Source of the DNA: Limnobaculum zhutongyuii | GTDB lineage: Bacteria > Pseudomonadota > Gammaproteobacteria > Enterobacterales > Enterobacteriaceae | Direction: 5' to 3' | Length of the DNA: 64,000 nt | Assembly: GCF_004295645.1 (NCBI RefSeq) | Contig: NZ_CP034752.1 | Coordinates: forward strand, 4,186,001-4,250,000 | Shown: positions 36,742 through 45,361 of the stretch, in pieces | Position numbering within the stretch: position 1 is the first letter of the stretch | Layout: the number at the start of each line of letters is the position of its first letter | Translations under genes and position numbers: made by a program | The notes under the pieces: generated by a model | Seen by the model: only the letters and a program-made list of their open reading frames with translations | Told to the model about the DNA's origin: nothing | Database searches by the model: none

Positions 36742-36990
36742 ATGGTCAGCTTAATTGCTATCCGCGATGCTATTGCCCTGCAGGGCATTGCGGAATTAAA
36801 CCAGCTCAGTCGTCAGTTTGACCAGCCTCCGGCATTGATGCAGGCTATGTTAAAACAGCTGGAAACGATGGGAAAAATTGAACGCGTAGAAGCAGACAGC
36901 AGTTGTCTGATAGGCAACTGTAAGGACTGCCCTGACGGCAAAAAATGTCTGACCGAAGCCTACAGAATCAAAAAGCATATCTCAGCCTGA
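36742..36990 (+). CDS. feoC: FeoC, regulator of ferrous iron transport
   Basis: 82 residues. A winged-helix N-terminus (LIAIRDAIALQGIAELNQLS) is followed by a Cys-rich wing, CLIGNCKDCPDGKKC, four cysteines that can bind an oxygen-sensitive Fe-S cluster in homologues. FeoC protects FeoB from proteolysis in Salmonella. It starts one base after the feoB stop. Confidence 0.93.
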   Translation: MVSLIAIRDAIALQGIAELNQLSRQFDQPPALMQAMLKQLETMGKIERVEADSSCLIGNCKDCPDGKKCLTEAYRIKKHISA

Positions 36991-37015
36991 ATACACCCAA
37001 GCCCCCGACCATCCT

Positions 37016-37810
37016 CTAAACCGGATCCCCTGACGAGTGTTGGCGAATAAAATTCATTATCTGATGACAAAACTCATCCGGATGAGAGATAAACGGCGCA
37101 TGGGCCGCACGATTAATCATAACGGAACAGGATTGCGGCCATAACGCATCCAGTTGAGGGATAATTCGTCTTGGTACTAACCCATCAAGGGAACCATATA
37201 TTCGCAGCAAAGGCACAGGTAAATTAACCAATGCCTGACGCAAATCATTCTCTGCCAGTAAACGCAGGCCACCGTGTAACACGCTGACTTCCGGCATAGG
37301 GCAACTCAGTACCACCTGGTTTAATTTTTTTGCATCATTACCAGCATCAGGTGCACCCAGAGTTTGTAACGCCATAAACTGAGCGACGGTTTGTTCGAAA
37401 TTCCCACTGAGCTGCTCTTCAAAACCACGTAATACATCGGCCCGAATACCCGGCCATTGTTCTGCATCTCTGGCACAAAAACAGGGTGAAGAAGCCACGC
37501 TAATCAGAGCCTGAACGCGCTCTGGTGCGATTAACGCTATTTTACTGGCAACCAGTCCACCCATTGACCATCCGAGCCATACCGCCTGCTGAGGTGCTTT
37601 TTCCAGCACCACCTCTGCCATCTCGCGCAAACTGAGTACACCAAATCCCTGACTGCGGCCATAGCCGGGTAAATCCACCAGATGAAGTCGAAAATACGGC
37701 GCAAGTCTGTCAGTAATGCAACGCCAAACCTCGGCATTCAGTCCCCATCCGTGCAACAGCACAAGATCGAGTTTACCTTCGCCAAAAGTCCGCCAGTAAA
37801 GTGATGTCAT
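37016..37810 (-). CDS. bioH: Pimeloyl-ACP methyl ester esterase BioH
   Basis: A 264-residue alpha/beta hydrolase (E. coli BioH is 256). The oxyanion HGWGLN segment is near residue 20, the nucleophile Ser is in GWSMGG near 82, the acid is in GSLDGLVP and the His in NRAAHAPF. It frees pimeloyl-ACP from its methyl ester, ending synthesis of the biotin pimelate chain. It is divergent from gntX, as in E. coli. Confidence 0.95.
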   Translation of the reverse strand: MTSLYWRTFGEGKLDLVLLHGWGLNAEVWRCITDRLAPYFRLHLVDLPGYGRSQGFGVLSLREMAEVVLEKAPQQAVWLGWSMGGLVASKIALIAPERVQALISVASSPCFCARDAEQWPGIRADVLRGFEEQLSGNFEQTVAQFMALQTLGAPDAGNDAKKLNQVVLSCPMPEVSVLHGGLRLLAENDLRQALVNLPVPLLRIYGSLDGLVPRRIIPQLDALWPQSCSVMINRAAHAPFISHPDEFCHQIMNFIRQHSSGDPV

Positions 37811-37870
37811 GAAGTAAAGTCCATTAAGCGAGCCCGTCAGGGAAAACCAATCAAGGAAAGATAACTTACT

Positions 37871-38569
37871 ATGCCGTTTATCGATAGCTTATGCTGGCTC
37901 TGTCAACGCCCTCTGGCAATCGCACAACAGGGTATTTGCAGTATCTGTTTGAGCCTGTTACCCCCATTACCCAACTGTTGCCATCGCTGCGGCCTGCCAG
38001 CAGAACCGCTATTGCCATGCTGTGATGAGTGCCGACGAAAGCCTCCGGCCTGGTCACAGCTTATTGCCGTCAGTGATTACTGCTATCCGGTGAAACACTT
38101 TATCACCCGACTGAAATTTTATGGAGAGGATAAATATGCCCCTCTGCTTTCACGTCTGTTGCTGCTAAGCTGGCTCAATGCTCGCCGCAACCGACAGCTC
38201 AAACGCCCACAGTTATTGCTTACCGTACCATTACATCATACTCGTCACTGGAAACGAGGGTTTAATCAGACAGCGCTGATTGCCCGTCGCCTGGCCCGCT
38301 GGGTTAATGTTCCTTATCGTGAAGATATTCTTATTCGCCAACGCGCTACGCCTCCCCAACAAAACCTGACGGCCGAACTGCGCCAGCATAATCTAACCAA
38401 CGCCTTCTCTTGTATCGGTGATATACGCGGCCTGCATATCGCCTTACTGGATGACATCGTTACTACAGGCAATACGGTGGCAGAAATCACTCATTTGTTA
38501 TTGCATCATGGGGCCGCGTCAGTACAGATTTGGTGTTTATGTCGAACCTTGAAGAGTGAGGGTAAATAG
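37871..38569 (+). CDS. gntX: ComF-family phosphoribosyltransferase-like protein GntX
   Basis: 232 residues. The N-terminal zinc-ribbon-like part has CWLCQRPL, CSIC, CHRCG and CCDEC. A PRTase-type fold follows, with LLDDIVTTGNTVAEI near residue 195. It is related to ComF/ComFC; E. coli GntX is linked to use of DNA as a carbon source together with hof genes. The enzyme substrate is unknown. Confidence 0.93.
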   Translation: MPFIDSLCWLCQRPLAIAQQGICSICLSLLPPLPNCCHRCGLPAEPLLPCCDECRRKPPAWSQLIAVSDYCYPVKHFITRLKFYGEDKYAPLLSRLLLLSWLNARRNRQLKRPQLLLTVPLHHTRHWKRGFNQTALIARRLARWVNVPYREDILIRQRATPPQQNLTAELRQHNLTNAFSCIGDIRGLHIALLDDIVTTGNTVAEITHLLLHHGAASVQIWCLCRTLKSEGK

Positions 38570-38611
38570 GCGTATTATATCCGACAAGAAAGGTCAACTA
38601 CTGAGTATGTC

Positions 38612-39190
38612 ATGATTACAATTACTGATTCGGCACAATCCCACTTTAAAAAATTACTGGCTAATCAGGAAGAAGGCACGCAGATCCGTGTTTTCGTGAT
38701 TAACCCTGGTACACCTACCGCTGAGTGTGGCGTATCTTATTGTCCGCCGGATGCGGTTGAAGCCAATGACACTGAACTTAAATTTAACGAGTTCTCTGCC
38801 TATATTGATGAAATTAGCGCGCCTTACCTGGAAGATGCCGTCATTGATTTTGTGACTGATCAACTGGGTGCACAGCTTACGCTGAAAGCGCCAAACGCTA
38901 AAATGCGTAAAGTTGACGATGACGCGCCTTTGATTGAGCGCGTTGAGTATATGCTGCAATCACAAATTAACCCTCAGTTGGCCGGTCACGGTGGTCGCGT
39001 TTCTCTGATGGAAATTACTGATGAAGGTTATGCCATTCTGCAATTCGGCGGCGGCTGTAACGGCTGTTCAATGGTGGATTACACGCTGAAAGAAGGCATT
39101 GAAAAAGAACTGCTCCAGAAATTCCCTGAGTTGAAAGGGGTTAAAGACCAAACCGAGCATGAGAGTGGTGAGCATTCTTATTATAAGTAA
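38612..39190 (+). CDS. nfuA: Fe-S biogenesis scaffold NfuA
   Basis: 192 residues (E. coli NfuA is 191). The N-terminus is a degenerate A-type domain and the C-terminus a Nfu domain with Cys149 and Cys152 in GGGCNGCSM, which bind a 4Fe-4S cluster at the dimer interface. It delivers clusters to target apoproteins, mostly under stress or iron limitation. It ends at a strong terminator. Confidence 0.97.
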   Translation: MITITDSAQSHFKKLLANQEEGTQIRVFVINPGTPTAECGVSYCPPDAVEANDTELKFNEFSAYIDEISAPYLEDAVIDFVTDQLGAQLTLKAPNAKMRKVDDDAPLIERVEYMLQSQINPQLAGHGGRVSLMEITDEGYAILQFGGGCNGCSMVDYTLKEGIEKELLQKFPELKGVKDQTEHESGEHSYYK

Positions 39191-39195
39191 TCGTT

Positions 39196-39220
39196 AAAAA
39201 GGGGCCGATGGCCCCTTTTT
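39196..39220 (+). terminator. nfuA terminator
   Basis: Stem AAAAAGGGGCC (39196-39206) / GGCCCCTTTTT (39210-39220) with a 3-nt loop, 5 bp after the nfuA stop. Confidence 0.9.
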
Positions 39221-39249
39221 AATACCTACTAATTAATATTCAGAGAATA

Positions 39250-39419
39250 TTCCGGCCGTAATTATAAAGTGCTTATATCACTGTCGTGCCCGGCCGGAAG
39301 ATCGTTTGTACTTAGCTGTAGAGTGCGTCGGGCCTAGTCCGCCTAGGGGCGCTCCGGCAGCTAAAGCTGCTACGACCCCAACGGCGCCCTCTCCCTCCGA
39401 TTAGCTTAAGCTATGCTAA
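39250..39419. other. GC-rich structured element between nfuA and glpD terminators
   Basis: Non-coding stretch between the two terminators, much more GC-rich than its AT-rich edges. It contains several perfect inverted repeats. TTCCGGCCG (39250-39258) pairs with CGGCCGGAA (39291-39299). CCTAG/CTAGG is at 39333-39347. GGGCGC (39347-39352) pairs with GCGCCC (39384-39389) and encloses GCAGC/GCTGC (39357-39370). TAGCTTAAGCTA is at 39402-39413. It could be a dispersed repeat, a small RNA or a relic; it was not recognised. Confidence 0.45.
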
Positions 39420-39420
39420 C

Positions 39421-39445
39421 AAAAAAGGGCCATTGGCCCCTTTTT
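39421..39445 (-). terminator. glpD terminator
   Basis: GGGCC/GGCCC stem (39427-39431 with 39435-39439), with an A run on the left that reads as six Ts on the minus strand after the hairpin. It lies 20 bp past the glpD stop. Confidence 0.85.
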
Positions 39446-39465
39446 GATTCATTCAGAAGATAAAA

Positions 39466-40971
39466 CTATTCCGCGTACTGCTGCTTTCTGCCAGCAACAT
39501 CCGCCAGCCATGCGGCGACGCGTTGTTTTTGGCTTTCGTCCAGCCACATGCCCATCTTGGTACGACGCCAGATGGCATCATCCAGATTGTGCACCCATTC
39601 TTTAGCAACCAGATACTCCAGTTCAGCTTGATACAGGTTGTGACCAAAGTCTTCACCTAAATCGGCCAGACTGGTTTTATTTTCCAGAATCATCTCACTG
39701 CGCGAACCATAAGTATGAGCATAGCGAATCGCCAGACTGTCCGGTAACCAGTTATATTTGCGGCGTAATGCTTCTGCATAACGATTACGATCAGTTCCCA
39801 TACCGCCACCAGGCAATACGCTGTTTTTGGTCCAGGCTGGGCCAATGCCAGGGTAGTAGTTAACCAGTTTTTCCATCGCGTGCTCAGCCAGTTTGCGGTA
39901 GGTGGTTAACTTACCGCCAAAGACGGACAGTAACGGTGCTTTACCTGCATCGTCAGCGACTTCCAGCGTATAGTCACGGGTTACCGCCTGTGGAGAGTCA
40001 GACTCATCATCACACAGTGGACGCACACCAGAATAAGTCCAGACAACATCGTCTTTAGCTAACTGCTTTTTAAAGTGATCGTTATAAACCTTAAGCAGGT
40101 AATTCACTTCATTATCATCAATTTTCACATCCAGAGGATCGCCATGATATTCCACATCAGTAGTACCGATAATAGAGAACTCACCCAACCATGGAATAAC
40201 AAACACAATGCGGTTATCTTCGTTTTGCAAAATATAGGCTTGTGGTTCGGAATGAACCTTACGCACCACAATATGGCTGCCCTTAATCAGGCGAATACCG
40301 CGTGGAGACTTAAGTTGTAAGCCATCATCATAAAATTGTTTCACCCAAGGGCCGGTCGCATTCACTAAACCTTTCGCACGCCAGGTCAGCACTTCACCAC
40401 TGATTTCATCCCGGGCTTCAACCACCCAGATCCCCTCTTCACGCCATGCGCGAGTCACTTTAGTTTGGGTGCGAACTTCGCCACCGCGTTCAACCACTTC
40501 AAGGGCATTCGATACCACTAAACGCGCATCGTCTACCCAGCAATCAGAATATTCAAAACCACGAGTTAACTCAGGTTTTAACACTGAGTCTGGACCAAAC
40601 TTCAGGCCATTACTGGCCGGTAAGCTGGTACGTTTACCCAAGTGATCGTAAAGAAACAGCCCCGCACGAATCATCCAGGCCGGACGCAAATGCGGCTGAT
40701 GCGGTAAACGAAAGCGCAGAGGGAAAGCAATATGCGGTGCCAGACGTAACAATACTTCGCGTTCAGCCAATGCTTCACTGACCAGACGAAATTCATAGTG
40801 TTCCAGATAACGTAATCCACCATGAATCAGCTTGGAACTGGCTGATGATGTAGCGCAGGCAAGATCTTTAGCTTCCAGTAGTAAAACGGAAAGCCCACGC
40901 CCGGCAGCATCCGCAGCAATACCAGCACCATTGATCCCTCCGCCGATAACAATTAAATCTTTGGTTTCCAT
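39466..40971 (-). CDS. glpD: Aerobic glycerol-3-phosphate dehydrogenase
   Basis: 501 residues, as in E. coli. A peripheral inner-membrane flavoprotein that oxidises sn-glycerol-3-phosphate to DHAP and reduces quinone. The FAD-binding motif is IGGGINGAGIAADAAGRGL at residues 8-26, with HGGLRYLEHYEF after it; the DAO fold and C-terminal domain are complete. GAGG lies 8 bp ahead of the ATG. A GlpR-type operator lies 34 bp upstream of the start. It ends at its own terminator. Confidence 0.98.
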   Translation of the reverse strand: METKDLIVIGGGINGAGIAADAAGRGLSVLLLEAKDLACATSSASSKLIHGGLRYLEHYEFRLVSEALAEREVLLRLAPHIAFPLRFRLPHQPHLRPAWMIRAGLFLYDHLGKRTSLPASNGLKFGPDSVLKPELTRGFEYSDCWVDDARLVVSNALEVVERGGEVRTQTKVTRAWREEGIWVVEARDEISGEVLTWRAKGLVNATGPWVKQFYDDGLQLKSPRGIRLIKGSHIVVRKVHSEPQAYILQNEDNRIVFVIPWLGEFSIIGTTDVEYHGDPLDVKIDDNEVNYLLKVYNDHFKKQLAKDDVVWTYSGVRPLCDDESDSPQAVTRDYTLEVADDAGKAPLLSVFGGKLTTYRKLAEHAMEKLVNYYPGIGPAWTKNSVLPGGGMGTDRNRYAEALRRKYNWLPDSLAIRYAHTYGSRSEMILENKTSLADLGEDFGHNLYQAELEYLVAKEWVHNLDDAIWRRTKMGMWLDESQKQRVAAWLADVAGRKQQYAE

Positions 40972-41004
40972 TTTATCTACCTCAGCATGCTCGAAAGAGC
41001 TTTT

Positions 41005-41024
41005 TATGTTCGAATTCGAGCATT
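41005..41024. promoter_or_regulatory. GlpR-type operator of glpD
   Basis: The 20-mer TATGTTCGAATTCGAGCATT matches about 17 of 20 positions of the GlpR consensus WATGTTCGWTAWCGAACATW. A weaker copy, around GCATGCTCGAAAGAGC, lies directly next to it (about 40985-41004). A -10-like TACAAT on the minus strand (41025-41030) abuts it. glpR itself is 0.8 kb away. Confidence 0.7.
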
Positions 41025-41199
41025 ATTGTAGATGAAAACAAACAAACTAGCCAGTAATTAACCAAATAAAAACATTAACGCGTGATCTCAATAACATTAT
41101 ATCCACAACATTATAAAGGTTAATTCGGGCCAATATTATCAACTGTTATATAATTAGCATTATCACCAAAAAGTGATGGGCATCATTTCAGGAGCTGCT

Positions 41200-41757
41200 A
41201 TGAACAAATCTATGCTGGTCGGGATTGGCTTTGGTATTGCGATTGCATCAGGTATTACCGCTATTGCTTCCGATGGTATGCGCCTTTTTTCTACTCAGCC
41301 AAAATATGCTGAAGTCATTTCTGTTACTCCCGTTAAAGAAACCATTAAGACGCCTCGTCAAGCGTGCCAGGATGTCACCGTAACGCATAAAAAACCGGTG
41401 AAAGACCAACATCAAATTGCAGGTTCAATTTTAGGTGCGGTGGCTGGTGGGGTACTTGGTCATCAGTTCGGTGGAGGACATGGCAAGCAACTGGCAACCA
41501 TTGCTGGCGCAGCGGCAGGTGGCTATACCGGTCATGAGGTTCAGGGACATTTACAAAATACGGATACCTATACCACCTCAGAAAAACGCTGTAAGACCGT
41601 GCAGGATAGTTCAGAGAAGATTCTTGGCTACGATGTGGCTTATAAGGTAGGAGACAAACCGGGGAATATCCGTATGGATCACCAACCCGAAAAACAGATC
41701 CCTTTGGATGATAAAGGCCAACTAATAGTCGCGGTGCCAGTCACTCAGTCAAAATAG
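41200..41757 (+). CDS. ycfJ: Glycine-zipper 2TM protein YcfJ
   Basis: 185 residues from ATG 41200, chosen because AGGAG (41190-41194) precedes it and MNKSMLVGIGFGIA matches E. coli YcfJ (179). It has a hydrophobic N-terminus (signal or anchor), a glycine zipper (GSILGAVAGGVLGHQFGGG and on, about residues 73-110), and conserved CKTV and EKILGYDVAYK segments. UmoD of Proteus is a related regulator of swarming. Its role is not settled; it is an envelope protein. A -10 TATAAT lies at 41149-41154. Its place between glpD and glpR differs from E. coli. Confidence 0.92.
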   Translation: MNKSMLVGIGFGIAIASGITAIASDGMRLFSTQPKYAEVISVTPVKETIKTPRQACQDVTVTHKKPVKDQHQIAGSILGAVAGGVLGHQFGGGHGKQLATIAGAAAGGYTGHEVQGHLQNTDTYTTSEKRCKTVQDSSEKILGYDVAYKVGDKPGNIRMDHQPEKQIPLDDKGQLIVAVPVTQSK

Positions 41758-41768
41758 CGTTTTTAACG

Positions 41769-41800
41769 TCAACAGGCCGCATCATACAACGGCCTGTTGA
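41769..41800. terminator. Bidirectional hairpin between ycfJ and glpR
   Basis: A perfect 11-bp stem, TCAACAGGCCG (41769-41779) / CGGCCTGTTGA (41790-41800), with a 10-nt loop, between convergent stops. The T run is weak. Confidence 0.7.
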
Positions 41801-41815
41801 GTTATTCGTATTCAA

Positions 41816-42577
41816 TCAGCACAATTCCAGCTTCACATCGTACTGCTTGATGATGTTCATTACGCTGGCAGGGGGCTCTTCATCAGTAAACAGATAATCA
41901 ATCAATCCCATATTACCTAAGTTAACCATCGCATTACGGCCAAATTTGGAATGATCGGTTACCAACATCACGCTACGGGAATTCTCGATAATCGCCCGTT
42001 TGGTGCGAACCTCATGGTAGTCAAACTCCAGCAGGCTACCATCCATATCAATACCGCTGATCCCCAAAATGCCGTAGTCCAACCGAAATTGAGAGATAAA
42101 ATCTAACGTTGCTTCGCCAATAATACCGCCATCCCGGGAACGAACTTCTCCCCCGGCCAGAATCAAACGGAAATCGGGTTTGCTGGTTAACAAAGTAGCG
42201 ACGTTCAGGTTATTGGTGACAACCCGTAAGTTTTTATGGTTCAACAATGCATGTGCCACCGCTTCCGGTGTAGTTCCAATATCGATAAACAGCGTTGCGC
42301 CGTCAGGAATATGGCTGGCAACACGCTCAGCGATACGGGCTTTTTCCTCCAGCCACATCACTTTACGATCGTGATAAGCAGCATTGACGGCTGAACTTGA
42401 AGGCAGTGCAGCACCACCATGATGGCGCTGGATTTTATTTTGATCCGCCAGCTCGTTCAGATCGCGACGAATGGTCTGCGGGCTTACACCAAAATGTTCT
42501 ACCAGCTCTTCAGTACTCACATAGCCATGCTTGCGCACTAAATCGATAATAGACTCATGTCGTTGAGTTTGTTTCAC
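41816..42577 (-). CDS. glpR: Glycerol-3-phosphate regulon repressor GlpR (DeoR family)
   Basis: 253 residues (E. coli GlpR is 252). The N-terminal HTH is YVSTEELVEHFGVSPQTIRR (residues about 19-38). The C-terminal DeoR sensor domain has IDIGTTPEAVAHAL and ILAGGEVRSRDGGIIG, where G3P would bind. It starts with GTG at 42577. It represses glpD and the glpTQ/glpACB units; all of these lie in this window. In E. coli K-12 MG1655 glpR carries a frameshift; this copy is intact. Confidence 0.97.
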   Translation of the reverse strand: MKQTQRHESIIDLVRKHGYVSTEELVEHFGVSPQTIRRDLNELADQNKIQRHHGGAALPSSSAVNAAYHDRKVMWLEEKARIAERVASHIPDGATLFIDIGTTPEAVAHALLNHKNLRVVTNNLNVATLLTSKPDFRLILAGGEVRSRDGGIIGEATLDFISQFRLDYGILGISGIDMDGSLLEFDYHEVRTKRAIIENSRSVMLVTDHSKFGRNAMVNLGNMGLIDYLFTDEEPPASVMNIIKQYDVKLELC

Positions 42578-42625
42578 TTCGAGACCCTATACGCGTATAT
42601 CCTTTGCGCCCTTTGTTATTGTTTA

Positions 42626-43465
42626 TTAAGATCTTTGAGAAGATCGGGTATCCCACCATGCTAACGCCAGACCAACTACTAACCCACCCAAGTGAGCGGT
42701 ATTACCTATAGACAGACCTACCAGACTGAGAGCACCAAAATAGCCTATCACTATCCACGCCACGGCAAATGCCATTAACGAACGCTGTAAAAATATCCCC
42801 CTTTCCGGCGCTCGTTCACCAGACAGCCAGCAGTAACCTATCAGGGCGTAAACTACACCGGATAAGCCACCAAACATATGTCCACTAAACATTGCTTGTC
42901 CACAACCGGAAAGAATAGCGGATAACAAGGTAATCTCTAACAATTTTCCTGTTCCCAGCCGCTTTTCCAGTGGCCCGCCTAAATACCACCACCACACCAG
43001 ATTAAAAAGAATATGCATCAGAGAGAAATGCAAAAATGTATGGCTTACCCAGCGCCATATCTGAATATATTGGCTACTGTCTGCCGGATAGGCAAATATC
43101 TCCATTAATGCATCATCGCCAAACAGTTGCATCAACAGATAGACAATAACGCAGATGGCAATAACCGCAAATGTTAAAGGCCCCGCCTGATTTCGTAGCG
43201 TAGCCAGCGAGTAAGCCCGGTGATAAGTAATATTGGCATCAGATCGCCCTGACTGCCAACTGGCAGCCAGATAGCGCGGATCGTTTGGATTATGCAAAAA
43301 CCGGTCTAATTCTTGATGGGCCAGCTGTTCAGATGACTCATCAACCAGCCATAGCTCTATTTGTTGCTGTTGATAATGAATCTCGATGGTCACATTTAAC
43401 GTAGCCATATAGTCAACAAAGGCATGCGCCATACGGGGATTAGAAAGAACAATTAGTCGAACCAT
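42626..43465 (-). CDS. glpG: Rhomboid intramembrane serine protease GlpG
   Basis: 279 residues (E. coli GlpG is 276). It has a soluble N-terminal domain (about 1-90) and six membrane helices with the catalytic Ser in GLSGVVYALIG and His in NTAHLGGLVVG. Arg/Trp residues of the L1 loop (WRWVSHTFLHFS, WWWYLGGPLEKR) are present. It cuts membrane proteins within the bilayer. It lies between glpE and glpR, but 278 bp after glpE. Confidence 0.97.
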   Translation of the reverse strand: MVRLIVLSNPRMAHAFVDYMATLNVTIEIHYQQQQIELWLVDESSEQLAHQELDRFLHNPNDPRYLAASWQSGRSDANITYHRAYSLATLRNQAGPLTFAVIAICVIVYLLMQLFGDDALMEIFAYPADSSQYIQIWRWVSHTFLHFSLMHILFNLVWWWYLGGPLEKRLGTGKLLEITLLSAILSGCGQAMFSGHMFGGLSGVVYALIGYCWLSGERAPERGIFLQRSLMAFAVAWIVIGYFGALSLVGLSIGNTAHLGGLVVGLALAWWDTRSSQRS

Positions 43466-43704
43466 CCAGACTCACTCTACCATTAACCAGAGAATATAAA
43501 ATTTAGCGTACCAATACCGATTGCCATAATAAACCGTGCCTGAAGCAATACGTTAACGCTTGCGTATACATAATTTACCACAACATTCCCTACATCATCA
43601 GGGGATATATTAACAGGCCGGAGCACTGACCTATAAATTTATAACGCAGACAGGCCCGCCAGCAGGCAAAGAGAAGATAAAGAGGGGGAAAAATGGTGTG
43701 GCAA

Positions 43705-43730
43705 CAGGCTATCTTAACAGCGATAGCCTG
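43705..43730 (-). terminator. Hairpin after glpE
   Basis: A perfect 9-bp stem, CAGGCTATC (43705-43713) / GATAGCCTG (43722-43730), with an 8-nt loop, just past the glpE stop. A T-rich stretch follows later on the minus strand (complement of 43688-43693). It may separate glpE from glpG. Confidence 0.55.
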
Positions 43731-43743
43731 CCTGTTCGCAACA

Positions 43744-44067
43744 TCAGGAAGCAACCACCTGTTGTGGATAGTGACGAGCCCAGGACTCAAAACCACCTTC
43801 AATACTGTAAACCTGTTCAAAACCCTGATGAACCAGATACTGTGCAGCACCACGGCTGCTAATACCGTGATAGCACATGACAAAAATTGGATGGCTGAAT
43901 TCAGTTTCTTGCATAAAGCGATTCAGACTGGCGTCCGTCAAGTGAACGGCCTCAGGCGCGTGACCTGAGTGAAAACTCTGTGCATCACGAATATCGACCA
44001 GCGTCGCTTCACCCTGCTGCAAACGTAAAAAAGCATCACTCACACTGATAATACTGAACTGTTCCAT
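43744..44067 (-). CDS. glpE: Thiosulfate sulfurtransferase GlpE (rhodanese)
   Basis: 107 residues from ATG 44067 (MEQFSIISV), matching E. coli GlpE (108); ten more upstream codons are in frame but unsupported. It is a single-domain rhodanese with active-site Cys65 in MCYHGISS. It transfers sulfur from thiosulfate to cyanide or a thiol acceptor such as thioredoxin. It is cytosolic and is the first gene in the glpE, glpG, glpR order. Confidence 0.96.
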   Translation of the reverse strand: MEQFSIISVSDAFLRLQQGEATLVDIRDAQSFHSGHAPEAVHLTDASLNRFMQETEFSHPIFVMCYHGISSRGAAQYLVHQGFEQVYSIEGGFESWARHYPQQVVAS

Positions 44068-44213
44068 AATCTCGCTATACCATAGTAAAACACTCAACTA
44101 TTATAACGAGGTTTTCTGATTATCGTCACCCTGTAGCTGACAAAAATTATGATTTTTATTAGTCAGACCACACTCACAATAACAGCCATAGAAATCGATA
44201 AAATCAAAGCAAT

Positions 44214-44242
44214 AAAAAAGGTGGCTAAAAGCCACCTTTTTT
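44214..44242 (-). terminator. rpoH terminator
   Basis: Stem AAAAAAGGTGGCT (44214-44226) / AGCCACCTTTTTT (44230-44242) with a 3-nt loop. The minus strand ends in six Ts. It lies 21 bp past the rpoH stop. Confidence 0.9.
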
Positions 44243-44262
44243 CAATTTTCTGGTGCCCCTAA

Positions 44263-45120
44263 TCAGGCTTCAATTGCAACGCGAAGCTTTTTCATCGCGT
44301 TCTTTTCAAGCTGACGCACACGTTCGGCAGAAACACCGTAACGATCGGCCAGTTCCTGCAGCGTTGCCTTGGTCTCATCATTATTGAGCCAACGGGCACG
44401 GATAATATGCTGACTGCGCTCATCTAAACCGTCCAGCGCCAAAGCCAGTTTATCAGCGGCGTCATTATCCCAGTTTTCGTCTTCGATGCTTTCAGCAAAG
44501 TCTGACGTTTTGTCTTCCAGGAACATCGCTGGTGCAACGACGCTGTTTTCATTCTCGTCATCAGGAGAGATATCAAAAGCCATGTCCTGAGCCGCCATGC
44601 GGGATTCCATTTCAAGCACATCTTTACTTGAAACCCCTAACTCACGGGCAACCAGTTCCACTTCATCCTGATTAAACCAGCCTAAACGTTGCTTAGACTT
44701 ACGCAGGTTAAAGAACAGCTTACGCTGTGCTTTCGTAGTTGCGACTTTCACAATACGCCAGTTACGCAGAACGTATTCGTGAATTTCAGCCTTAATCCAG
44801 TGGACCGCAAAAGAAACCAGACGGACACCCACTTCAGGATTAAAACGGCGAACCGCTTTCATCAGACCAATGTTACCTTCCTGAATTAAATCAGCCTGAG
44901 GTAAGCCATAGCCTGAATAGTTACGAGCGACGTGAACAACGAAACGTAAATGGGACAGAATCAGCTTTTTAGCAGCTGCCAGATCGCCGTCGTAATGCAG
45001 CCGTTCAGCCAGTTCACGCTCTTCATCCGCTGTTAACATCGGATAGGTATTGGCAGCCCTGATATAGGCCTCCAAACTACCTTGGGGAACCAGGGCCAAA
45101 GTTTGCATTTCTTTAGTCAT
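44263..45120 (-). CDS. rpoH: RNA polymerase sigma-32 factor RpoH
   Basis: 285 residues (E. coli RpoH is 284). The sigma-32-specific RpoH box, QRKLFFNLRKSKQRLG, is near residue 131. Region 2 includes RLVSFAVHWIKAEIHEYVLRNW, and region 4.2 includes LQELADRYGVSAERVRQLEK. It directs the heat-shock regulon. It lies downstream of ftsX with a 241-bp gap that holds a sigma-E type promoter; in E. coli the rpoH mRNA 5' part is also a thermosensor. Confidence 0.98.
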   Translation of the reverse strand: MTKEMQTLALVPQGSLEAYIRAANTYPMLTADEERELAERLHYDGDLAAAKKLILSHLRFVVHVARNYSGYGLPQADLIQEGNIGLMKAVRRFNPEVGVRLVSFAVHWIKAEIHEYVLRNWRIVKVATTKAQRKLFFNLRKSKQRLGWFNQDEVELVARELGVSSKDVLEMESRMAAQDMAFDISPDDENENSVVAPAMFLEDKTSDFAESIEDENWDNDAADKLALALDGLDERSQHIIRARWLNNDETKATLQELADRYGVSAERVRQLEKNAMKKLRVAIEA

Positions 45121-45223
45121 TCAAACCCTCTCATAGAGAAACTTATTATTGGTACTTTTGAACTGCATCGCGAAAGATCTATCCGATCGATGCATAAAGG
45201 TCAACCAATTGCTTATTCGGTAA

Positions 45224-45251
45224 TTAGACTAATATCTCAGTCATAAGTTCA
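45224..45251 (-). promoter_or_regulatory. Sigma-E-type promoter of rpoH
   Basis: On the minus strand TGAACTT (45245-45251) is followed after 15 bp by GTCTAA (45224-45229). This fits the sigma-E pattern GGAACTT-N15/16-GTCTAA and resembles E. coli rpoH P3. It lies about 105 bp ahead of the start codon. It would raise sigma-32 during envelope or extreme heat stress. Confidence 0.75.
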
Positions 45252-45361
45252 CAACCAGAAGAGAAATCTTTAACTCTATGGTTGATAACACAAAACCAAA
45301 CACAGTGCCTTCAACATGTTCAATTAATGAACCAAACGTCTTTTAGTATACCAAAAATTCA

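Noticed and set aside
39291..39420. tRNA or rRNA fragment in the GC-rich element
   Set aside because: No T-loop (GTTCGA), anticodon arm or conserved rRNA segment could be identified; the stems do not form a cloverleaf.
43590..43883. 97-codon frame on the minus strand between glpE and glpG
   Set aside because: Half of it lies in glpE in another frame, it crosses the hairpin after glpE, and no family resemblance was seen.
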